A stretch of DNA of 64,000 bases from Bolinopsis microptera (taxonomy: Eukaryota > Ctenophora > Tentaculata > Lobata > Bolinopsidae), in assembly GCF_026151205.1 (NCBI RefSeq), contig NC_087074.1, positions 7,247,726 through 7,311,725 of the forward strand, read 5' to 3'. The translations under genes and the position numbers were made by a program. The notes beneath the pieces are model-generated. The model saw nothing but the letters and a program-made list of their open reading frames with translations, ran no database searches and had not been told where the DNA came from. This document shows positions 10,401 through 22,400 of this stretch, in pieces (positions within the stretch are counted from its first letter, which is position 1; each line of letters opens with the position of its first letter).

Positions 10401-13400
10401 CAGTTCTCTCACGGCTACTGTAAACAGGTATTTGCAATAATTATTGCTTAAACTCACAATTAAACAGCTTATCCATCAGCTCTGTTACCCGAACAAGCCA
10501 ATCAGCCCGCTCCGTGCCCTCTCTCCTCCAATAAAAACACAATAAAATACCACGTGATGTTTAGTCGAGATGGGGGCTGCTCAGGGCAGTCAGCCCGACT
10601 GTTCACTGAGACCCGGCTTCCTCTAGCTTCATGCTTGGGTAGCTCCCCCCACTCAATATTATTGCAGATAATTAATATACCTGGTGACCAATAACGCACC
10701 AATAGACCCGGGGAACACCTGTAAAGTTTAGTAAAGTGGGGTGTAGTGTGGAGCTAACAGACCAGAAATAATTAAACACGGTTTAGATAGTGTGATTAAC
10801 TGTAAGGTTTCAACTAGTTGCCTGTGATCCAGTTAGCTCGTTACCATGGTTACAGTTAACAGGTCAGTTAGCCGGTGTGGAGCCCCACTCAATTAACTTT
10901 CCACCGTATCAGGAACCAGGTCTCCATGGTGATATCACCTGGTTTCCATGGTGATGGCAGGAACATAATGAACTGATATGCGTCATGGTACCAGAAACTA
11001 AGTGATATTTACTAGGACCAAATCTTAGTAACAAAGTAAAAACAATTCCTCTTTAAACGGATTGTCACATCCTCTTGTAAGAATAGCATTAAATTCAAAT
11101 TAAGTGTTCTATCCGGGCCGGGGTAACTTGCCTGGGTTCCCTCTCTCCGTCAGGCATCTCTCACTCTGAGACACAGCCTAACTGACTTTTACTTTCTCCT
11201 CTTAGTAGTACTACCACTCTTGTCACTGTTTTGTGTATTATTCAGCTCATGGTATTTATAAACAGATCTTCCTCCTTCGCCGTGAGTATTATCTTCTTTC
11301 TTCCTTTTTTCTTATTTTTATCAGCGCCTTTCTTGTCAGCATTCTGCTTTGTGGTACACGTTCTTCTCCTCCCTTTCGATTCACAATATTTGTTTAATTT
11401 TCGTCAAGTTTAAACTCCCTAAAATTCTGCCAGTCTCGACTTAAAGTCTATCATATAAGTCGTATATTTAAATATTAAATTCTAGATTTAGCACTGTAAA
11501 AGATGAGCATATTCCAGTTTATTTCGATATAGCCCTGTAAATTGGCCACTAGAAACAAACCACAGCTCAGGATAGGTCGGTTAATTGGGCGGTAGATTTG
11601 ACAGAATGCCATTAAATAAATCACTTTAAACTTAACCGAAACTAGCAGTGAAAAAGCCTGATTAAACGCTTGTTAAAGATCCGGATTAACATTGTTTAAC
11701 GAGGGGAATTTGCATAATTAGAAAGTTTAATTTGGGGTATAACTAATTAATAAGCGGCTCCTTAGTCCGCATTAGATCGGGTCATGGTACAAGAGCACGC
11801 TTAAACCTCCTAATAAGGTCATCACGTGATGCCACGTCACATATTATGCCCTAATACGGTCATGTGGATTAGGCCGGTACGGTACAGCAGAGGACGGGCT
11901 TGAGAGGATTACTTGATGATCCAATGGCCGGCCGATACTGCTGCTTGCCATGCTCTCATACGAGCTAAGCTAATCCTGCTTTCTAACGGTCTGACTGGGG
12001 AAGCTGCCAATAAACTTCGCCTAGCATACAAGATTAAATCATTATAACGAGACTTGCCAAGGAGGGAGTGTAATACTGCCAAAAGATAAGAATTAAATAA
12101 AATACGAGAAATAAAATAGAAAATTAGGAGACCTTGAGACTGGGAGTAGGAGACTAGGAGAGGACTAAAAGGAGGAGATTGAGATAGGAGTAGGAGACTA
12201 GGAGAGGACTAAAAGGAGGAGATTGAGATAGGAGTAGGAGACTAGGAGAGGACTAAAAGGAGGAGATTGAGATAGGAGTAGGAGACTAGGAGAGGACTAA
12301 AAGGAGGAGATTGAGATAGGAGTAGGAGACTAGGAGAGGACTAAAAGGAGGAGATTGAGATAGGAGTAGGAGACTAGGAGAGGACTAAAAGGAGGAGATT
12401 GAGATAGGAGTAGGAGACTAGGAGAGGACTAAAAGGAGGAGATTGAGACTAGGAGTAGGAGACTAGGAGAGGACTAAAAGGAGGAGATTGAGACTGGGAG
12501 TAGGAGACTAGGAGAGGACTAAAAGGAGGAGATTGAGACTGGGAGTAGGAGACTAGGAGAGGACTAAAAGGAGGAGATTGAGATATGAGGAGGAGACTAG
12601 GAGAGGACTAAAAGGAGGAGATTGAGATATGAGGAGGAGACTAGGAGAGGACTAAAAGGAGGAGATTGAGATATGAGGAGGAGACTAGGAGAGGACTAAA
12701 AGGAGGAGATTGAGACTGGGAGTAGGAGACTAGGAGAGGACTAAAAGGAGGAGATTGAGACTGGGAGTAGGAGACTAGGAGAGGACTAAAAGGAGGAGAT
12801 TGAGACTGGGAGTAGGAGACTAGGAGAGGACTAAAAGGAGGAGATTGAGATATGAGGAGGAGACTAGGAGAGGACTAAAAGGAGGAGATTGAGATATGAG
12901 GAGGAGACTAGGAGAGGACTAAAAGGAGGAGATTGAGATATGAGGAGGAGACTAGGAGAGGACTAAAAGGAGGAGATTGAGATAGGAGGAGGAGACTAGG
13001 AGAGGACTAAAAGGAGGAGATTGAGATATGAGGAGGAGACTAGGAGAGGACTAAAAGGAGGAGATAGAGATAGGAGGAGGAGACTAGGAGAGGACTAAAA
13101 GGAGGAGATTGAGATAGGAGGAGGAGACTAGGAGAGGACTAAAAGGAGGAGATTGAGATAGGAGGAGGAGAGAAAAGGAGAGGAGTTTTAAGAGCGAGTG
13201 TTAGTGAGCACAGTGTAAGTTCCTGATGTTGAGAGCTTGTTATTTATAAAACATTGTACGTCACACTGCACATGTTACACAAACTGCTGACCATACTGTA
13301 CTCCTACTACCACCCTGACATGATAATATGCTATCAAGATAGAGTTTATTGAGGTATTAGCTAGAAGTCGTATAATTATTGGGTACCGGCAAGGAAGACA

Positions 13401-16400
13401 AATTGTCGGTTTTGCAACTAAGTGTTATGTTTACCCCTCCTGCTTTCTTCCTAAGTGTGGTATTCTGGCGTTATAAAATATTACGGACGTTTTTTCACAG
13501 TAATATTAAAATATATAAGAGGAGTAATATTAAAAGTGCGCAATAGTAACACTTATAATATCATATTATTCGACTATCTTATTTTATTCTTATATTATTA
13601 TCTTACAATGTTATTATTTAATAATCAATATAATTAGTTATCAATATAATTAATAATCAGTGATAATTAGTAATAATTAGCAATCAGTCGGACGTTAGTG
13701 AACGTTATAATAAACCACATCATAGTATAACCTTCAGAATCCCAAGCCTTGGGCTATGCTGACAGAGAGAGGTAAAGACACCTACAGACTACTCAAACTT
13801 TGGCTAGATCAACAAAGTGAGTCAACATAATATGTAGAGGGATATTTTAGTGACTTGTTATGTTTTTAAGTATTCGAAACATTTGACTTTTTGTAATTTT
13901 TAACTGACAGTTATTGATAAAATTGTATAAAACATTCTTTAAAAATACTTCGGCTAGATCAACATCATGTTCTGTTTTATAACCTTTGTTTTTGTTGCAG
14001 TGTTGAGTGAAGGAGAAGAAGGTAAAACCGCATCTTACGACGAACGTTTACAAAAACTAGCTTCCGTAACCGGACTACCCATTGACCAGGTCAGAAACCA
14101 ACTTGTCGCCCTTCTAGCTAACTACTTTCACTTTTAGCTAACTACTCTCACTCACGTACTTACTTAACCACCAATCACAGTCTCACTCACAACTATCTCC
14201 AGTCTCTCAGACTCACTCAGATCTATTCCTCGTCACATGACCCGGTCCTGATCACATGACTCAGTCACCAGTCACCCGACTTGCTTTGTAGTGTCTACTA
14301 GCGGGAGAGAGACGTCAGATTATTTCTGCGACACTCTTCTTCCCTCTCTCTCACATTGTCAGCACCGTCTGTCACTCACCTGACATGCCCTTATTTGGAC
14401 ATCATGTGACCTGACGTCACACCAATTGTTTTTGCGTCAAACTATTCGCTCTAATTACTTCAATAGGCAACTAGTTTCACAAAACGAGTAAACTTGTCTC
14501 TACCAACTAGAAGTAGACGTCTCTTTAAATTTAGTAACTCAGCCAAACAATGTTATATTCTCTTGAAACAGTTGACTAACTCAGTCATTTCAAAAGTAGC
14601 CAAATAATCCATTGTCCTAAAACGTTTTACTAACTGCAGTATTCTCCTGAAACTAACATTCCCTTACATTCCCTCGGCTCTCCCTTCGAAACCAATGAAT
14701 AATATTAGATCTTTAAGTTAGATCTGTCATTACATTATAGTCCCATCATATCACTGTTGTTGGTCGGGCCATGTACCGGATATATTATGTGATACCCTCA
14801 AAAGTGTCCTGAGAAAATGGGGGTGATCCTCTACTGTATGGCCCCCCCCGGCCTCCTTAACTCCACAACTTCCTAACACTTGTCCCATCCTCAGGTACAG
14901 AAGTGGTTATCGTTCCATTCTCAAGACGTTACATCACCCCACAACGGTAACGCTAGTCTCTGCGACAGCTTCAACATGAAGCCTGATATTGAGAACCATA
15001 CCTCACCTCTTTTTAGAGACTCTCCAAAGAACGACATGTTGCTGGATCTTACTCGCATTCGCCTCAAAGGTTTGTTGAACTCTTTCTAATCATTTTTTGG
15101 GATATATTTCTTTTTAGTGTGATAACTTGTTTGACACAAAATTTAATCCATTTTATTTGCTTATCGGCAAACGATGACCGAGTCTTCTGAAATAAAACCG
15201 GCTATTAATATAACCGTTAAGTCGTTATCAGTGATATGATAGCGTTATCGAAATTAAAACTAAAATAACGGCCATGTACAATTATTTTATATGAATTGCT
15301 ACATATTATAGAAATTTAATTCAGTTACCAAATCTGAGAAAACATGCAAATTACACATTATAAACTGGTAGTACAAGATCTATGTCAATTGATTGGATAT
15401 ATATACATATATACAATTCTTTTTTGTGGTTTGGAGACAATATTTCAGAAGTTAAACCTTATATAAAAGGTTCAACTTCTGGAATATTGTCTCCAAACCA
15501 CAATCTCACTATAATAAACTGTTATCCCACATCTCATCTTGTCTCATCTTGTGTCTGGGTGTCTAGAGGGTGTCTCTGTAAAGTTAGCACCCAGTACCTG
15601 GTACTGTATCTGAATCTAATAAGTTCAAGTAGGTTGGAATTAGTTCAAGTATTCCACCTCAGTACTCCCAGTAACTACACCCCTGCCCCATTTCACCTGC
15701 CCCTCCAGTATTTCATTAGTGAAGCTCCCACCATAAAATTAACCTCTGATACTATTGACCGATTAGATTGACGAGGATTTAACATTACATTAGGGTGCAG
15801 CATTCAGTCCTTCTTTATTCGTTTATGTTTCACCCCAATCCTAACCTTCAAAACGCATTATAGACCATACTGTCCACCCCACAGACCTGCCCACGTGTTC
15901 TTATCTCAACCACTCAGAGCTGCGCACACGCGTCACATGACTCGTTAACATGCCCACGTGACATGAAGTCGGTAGAGTTGGGGCACCTCCCCGACTACCC
16001 TCACAACGTCACACTCCATTGACTCTCACTTCGCTCCATTGCGAGGTTGAAATGATTGTAATTCTGGGTAACTAGATTTTCCAGTAGTTGGTTGGGCACG
16101 TTAAAACAGCTGGGCAGTGAGGTGTCCCCGGCCTAATCAGATCTGCCAATTGTAGGTCCCATTAGTAGACCAGGAGGGGGCCTGTGATTGGTCAGCAGTG
16201 CAAATACACGTGGTATTAGGGTCACGTGACATGTATCTGAGAGTGGAATATTACTAGGATTCTGTGCTTGAGAGATAGTTAAAGCGGTGTAAACAATAGA
16301 GTAGTAGTCGCACTGTCTGCCTAATCTAACACTTAATCTAACACTTGACGACTTGTGAATATTACAAGACTGCTACAGGTGGAGGCAAAAGGTGTTGTAA

Positions 16401-19400
16401 TGGTAAAATCTAGTGGTAATGGTAAAATCTAGTGGTATCACAAATAATCCACTTGCAGCAGTGGAGCATGTCATGTGACAATCAGTGGAGAGTGCTGAAC
16501 CACATGTTTTAGTTGATAGGACTCGTTACCATAGTGATATTATCTTGTTGCTACGGGAATGTAGTGAGATGAGCACTCCTCTCTCTGACAGCAAAATGCC
16601 TCGCTTTTCTACCCAAGTTCATCTTCTTGCACCTTACTCGATACAGAAAACGGTTGACGGCCTCAGGGCATAATAGATAGCTCAAAGACTTCCCCCTCTG
16701 TATTTCAAGGCTCACAAAGACTTCCTCCTCCTTTGTATCTGTATTTACAAGGCTCACTAATTCTCTAAGATTAACATCCCCCTACCCGTGGGAACTACTA
16801 CATAAACCCTCCAGAGGAGAATATATCTGTTAATTGAACGGGTCCGGAAACCTTTACCAGTGTCAATACCCGAACACAGTGATAACAATAGATTAGAGGA
16901 CCACAAAGCCGGCTACTAGAACACCTCTAGTATTTGAATAAAACCCTCCTGAATCAAACAATACGAGTACCCGGATACGGCTTTGTATTGTTTACTGGAA
17001 ATGAAGCCCTCCCATTGGTTCTTATCTGCCGTTCTGGGCTCTGATTGGTTTAGCAGAGCTGGGCAGTGTGTTTAGACTTTAGTTAGAAGAGTTTTTAAAG
17101 AGTGCAAGACATGAAAACAATGATATTAATAATAGTGAAAGTTTAAATGCCAGTAACGATGACCTTTCTTTTTGTATGTTTCATCACAAAAGAAATAGCG
17201 GATGAAATTTAGGTTTCAACTTTTTTTGTAAGTTTTTATTCAATGTAACTGTTCTCAGTTTTCATTAATTCATCTCAGGTAATTATAAAAAAAAGAGTTA
17301 AATGTAAACTTAACTGTAATTTACTAACTAATTACTAACCACCGTTTGCATTTCAGAAGAAGATATATTGGACCTGTTCAAAAGAGCTCCCGACTGCGAA
17401 GGTTCTTACAACTTTACACAATTTACATCAATTCACATTATATATAAAACAATCTAGCCTCCTCCAAATCTGAAACAATTTCCCCCAAATCATCCCTGTA
17501 AAAACAGTCCGGTGTCTGGACCTAACTCTAACTTTACTCCTGGTAAAAATGTATTTCTCCCCCTCATAAATCCAGCATATTAATCTGGGACGGGAAGGGA
17601 GGTTGGGAGGTTGATTTGATATTATTAGAACAGACTATAACGTAAGATAGTGTAATCGGACCATACCTCCCTCCTCTTATCATCTGATAATCAGAACCAG
17701 CCGATCACTTAAACTAATTGCACTAAATGTTACTACGGCTGGTAATATGAAGGAGCACTCATGATTTGTGGGTACGCTTGGTGAGGGTAGATGGTGGGGT
17801 TGGTGGTGGTTACAACTATGGTATATCGCAGATGGTTGATTTGTAACAGAGAGGTTGTTACTTTTCAGGGCCCCTAATCCTACCTCCCTCAATATGTCAA
17901 TAGTGTGCTTTATAGTCTGGGGTAATTCAGGGTTGTGAGCAGTAGCGATATCAAAACTCTTGTCCTTCTAATCAGAAGATAATCCGTCGGTAATTACGTG
18001 ATTACCCAATAATTAGCTAATTACTTTGTGGAACTATACGGGGGTTTTACGGTAGACAGAACTGAGGTCCACAGAATGAGCCGCCTCATCTCAAATAATG
18101 GTTTGAGCAGTTAAAACCCTGTCCCTTTTTACTCCTTCATCAAACGGTCTGCTACCTATCACTCCTGTTACTGTTAATTCACAGGCGATATCAGGATTAT
18201 CAATGATATTCAATAGTAATAAGACTTTTTATCGTATAACGATATCGGAGGATGAGCTAAGAGGGATTAATTCCTGGTAAACAGTAGCAAGTTTTCCCGC
18301 AGTAGACAAATTAAAACCTAGTTTGGACCATGGTGTTAACCAATAAGCTCGCTCTTATCGCTTTACAAGTCACGTGCCGCCCACGTGCAATGTCACGACG
18401 TGGCCCCAGACTAATTCCCACGCTGGCCTCAACTCTAATCAATAATTTATTACTAATATTGGGGGAATTTACCTGTGGTGTGGGACATGTTTTGATAAAA
18501 CTTGCATGTGAATATTTCCTGAAAAATACGCAGAGTTCCGCCTCATTGGCGTGGAAGCTAAGCAACCGTTAAAAACTTTATTAAAGCGAATGAAGTGTGC
18601 TTATTTTAAATTTATGTGTTATTAAACTGTATCCATGTTAAAGGAAAATCATGCTCATATTCTTAGATTGATATTTTTTAAGTGAGCGAAATCTCTGAAA
18701 ATAATTAATTGAATAAACTCTTCCAGTTAAATCTGAGCGTTTTTCATTTAATTATTTAAATAGAGCATTAATTATTAAACCAGGTTTTACTGTCCACGTC
18801 GACAAGCGACATTAGTGAAGTTACCTGACTGGAATCTAAATTAAGAATCTTAAAGTTGAGCTTTTTAATGGCCAAATGGACTTCCTCATTCCTCAAGGTT
18901 AAATTTCTGCTGCATAGTTTGCAGATGGTACTTCCAAATATTAATAACCTGGTTTCTTTACAGCAACAGAGATCTGCACCCAGTACGCTGAACGAGTTAA
19001 CTTGTGGATAGCACGTGGGCAACTTCCTCTCGACAGAGGAGATCAGCGGGGAAGTGAGGAGGGAGATCGAGAAACATTCCATCTCACAGGGAATGTTCAG
19101 TCAGAAAATATTGAGGAGAAAACAGGCTACTTTGTCAGGTTCGTCTAAAGTTTTGAAACACCCTGTAGTTGTATGTGGTTTGTGGTTATACCATCACCAG
19201 GTTTAACTGTTCATCCACTTAGTTTTAGCTTGACGTTATATTTAAGGATTAAAGTTGTAAAAGTGAATATTGATTGCGGCTAATCAGGGATAAACTGTTC
19301 GGAAATTTCACTTGGGAAATATTTTGTTCCTAGCATATCTTCACCGTGTTTGGACAACAGTAGATATTTGATTGTCTTGCATCGCTGACCATACCAACCA

Positions 19401-22400
19401 GATAGATTGTATCAAGGTGGTTCTGATTTAGTTTCTGTTAATCCGTTAGGGTGGGGTCTGGAAGCTGTTAGGGACACTAACTTTCTGTGTTAGTTCCACT
19501 TGAGCGCCCCTCAAAAACAAACTGCACTTGCAATTCACTTCACACCACGTGCAGTACACTTCACACCACGTGCAGTACACTTACCACCTGCAGTACACTT
19601 CACACCACGTGCAGTACACTTCACACCACGTGCAGTACACTTACCACCTGCAGTACACTTCACACCACGTGCAGTACACTTCACACCACGTGCAGTGCAC
19701 TTCACACCACGTGCAGTACACTTCACACCACGTGTTCTATTCCCCCTACTTAACGTCATGGTTGGCTTGGCCCCAGGGGAGATCTCAGATGGCCTGTCAT
19801 TGGATTAGGAAACCCTAGATCTCATCCTGATACAATGTATCACCCTCGTCTAATTAAGAGAGTGCTGGTGCTGATAGTATCTATATCTCATTACTGTTAC
19901 AAGTGGGACACGGTGCACGGAGTTAGTCATCCTAAAAACTATTAGACTAGGTGTGACTGTAACTCTGTATCGGGTTTCTAGCAGAGGGTGAGAGATATCT
20001 AACAGGAACTGTGGCCTGTGATCCCGTCCCGATATATTAATTGAGTTTCAGTTTTCTTATTGGTAAGTTAGTGGTTCCATTACCGACCCCTGAAATAGTT
20101 ATTTTCTCATCTCATTTACTGGTTTCTAATCGGTAAAAGACAGGGGGAGGGGGATTACATGGCTGTAAGTGTGGGATGGTTATTATCGGCGGTACCTCAT
20201 AGTATTGGGAAAGGAACTGAGAGATTTAGGGTAGAGATCATCTGCTGAGAGCTGTTTTCAGTTCTCAGGACCTTAAAGGTCAATATGATAGTTATTCATT
20301 ATTACTATTAGTGGGATAGTTTAGTTGTCGATGCCATGGCATTTATAAAAGTGGTAAAATGATTATCAACGACTTTGACAGAAAATGGAAATACGTGAAT
20401 ATGGTTTAAAGTCAGAAGGTACCAAATTGTACGCTGCTAAAATCTGATGTACCCATTCTGACAGCTGAAGTTGAGTGGAATAGTCAATATTTGGCTCCAC
20501 CCAACTTCCGCAATCCTCAAATATTCCTAATATTGTCCGGTGATAACGGTAGCAGCTCCTCAAGTCTGAACTCGATTTAAAGTTCATTTAAAGTTGTCAC
20601 AACAACAAAAACCCTAATCATATTTCCCTGGCCAGACTGAATATTTCTTATCGGCCGGCCGCTCCGAAATTCACTTATAGAAAATCAATTTATTTCCAAT
20701 GGCCGGAAAGCCCGGTTAACTCCTTCAGAAATATATTCATCTATCGATTATCTTTTTATCAGTTTTCAAACCGTCGAGACTCTCCAGTAACCTGATGTAC
20801 TTATTACATTAGTACACCATAATTTGTAATCGTCTGTTGAGAGCCGTGTAAATTTACCCGTATTTCATCACACCTTTCTGAGAACTTCTCAGTATTTACC
20901 ATGAAATAAACTTCACAAGTACTAAAGGTTCAGCTGGCTCTACTTTGTACAGGAACAAGCTTTATTTCGTAGTTTCAGTGTTTACATTTGAAATTACCCT
21001 CGCTGGAGAGAAAGAATGAGGCAGCACGAGCAGCGATGATTAGTGCAATTACTCGCTAGCAAGTAAACTGTGATGTTTACTAACTATTTTATTGGTTCCT
21101 AAGTGTTATTAAGTGTTAGTCAGTAACAACACGATAATGATTCCTACTTCATACCCCCTTACAACAACATCCTCACATTCAATACCAGAAATACTGCAGA
21201 ACTACTTTTATTCTTTTAATGATAACCCTCGGCTCTCAAAGATAATAATATCTGAGCCACCCCAAAGTCTCTGTTGGCGACGACTACAACCATCAACTTA
21301 AGTTTTATTGATAATCTACTGATTTTATAAAGAAAAATATTCTCGCAGAGTTATCTGAGCCGGCTCAGTTGGCGACCCATTATAACTAGTAACTATTAAC
21401 CTGGCGCTCTGCCAATCAGAAGACTCTATTCTACTCGCTGATCTCTGCAAACAGTCTAGCATTTGTTAACTGGGTATAACATTGTGTACTATATAATTTA
21501 GCATTAAATAAGTCGATCAGGTTGGGATTATTAGCGCATAATAATCGGATTATCAAGTAGAATTAGTAATGTAACATATTATTCTGATATTCTGAAACAA
21601 ACCGTTCAGTCACATGACTCAACTTGTAGTCTTGATCGGACCTGATAATTAACACGTGTTTTCATCGGACCTGATAATTCGTGTGTTACACGATTACCGG
21701 CATCATTTGGGACTTCCTGTTCTTCATATACGAAACTGATGCATAACTAGGTCACGTGACTAATGATTGGTCACGTGCCGATTGCTCATTCCCAACTGGC
21801 CGATTGCTTAGAATACTGTGCTCTGATTGAACGATCGGTAAAAATACTGTCCTGTTATTGGCTGATCGGGTAGAATACAGCGCTCTGATTGGCTGATCGG
21901 GTAGAATACAGCGCTCTGATTGGCTGATCGGGTAGAATACAGCGCTCTGATTGGCTCCACCCCACCAATAATGAGATTACAGGTCTATGTCTGAGCAGTG
22001 AATGTCTTGTGATGCAGACGTCACGGAATGAGGTTAGTTTGCGAATTTGAGCACCGAGACTGACTTGAGATAACACCTCCCCTTCTTCATTGTTTCTTAA
22101 CTTATCAAACATTTTATTAAGAATTTAAACGAGTTTCGAGGATATATTTGAGTCAGAAATAAGACAATAATTGTTGCATTCTCCATCCTGATAATATGGT
22201 ATGACTGTTAAGCAGTATGGTGTCTGTGATAAGACAGGTTATTTAGAGTTTTATAGTCTTCTAATATTTATTAATGCAATAACATGCACAGCTAAGTAAT
22301 CGATCAACATTTATCATGGGAACCTTGTGGTCAACATTTAACACACAAAATATTAAGCTCCTTCATAAATCATATTGGACTCATTATTTACTCAATAATA

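Larger units (their letters stand above)
8514..13737 (+). other. CUT gene intron 2
   Basis: About 5.2 kb. Holds E-boxes (four CACGTG cores between 9097 and about 9355), X-box-like palindromes at 9984-9997, 10014-10027 and 10840-10853, and the 44-bp minisatellite at 12134-13183. No further exon is recognised. Confidence 0.7.

Noticed and set aside
15382-15771. 129-codon plus-strand ORF
   Set aside because: It runs through the long hairpin and intron 5 with no matching splice sites or domain. The hairpin is the better explanation for the ordered sequence.
18311-18572. Overlapping ORFs of 80-84 codons on opposite strands in intron 6
   Set aside because: Neither shows a domain or splice sites in the phase needed, and their overlap on both strands is typical of chance.
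19012-19036. Earlier acceptor (GGATAG at 19006-19011) for CUT gene exon 7
   Set aside because: It would need a phase-0 upstream exon, while the exon before ends in phase 1. Its pyrimidine tract is also poorer than that of the acceptor at 19036.
19487-19818. Overlapping repetitive ORFs on both strands
   Set aside because: They are frames of the 21/18-bp E-box array (both unit lengths multiples of three), not genes.
20366-20587. 73-codon minus-strand ORF in intron 7
   Set aside because: Composition is passable, but there are no partner exons or recognised motifs.
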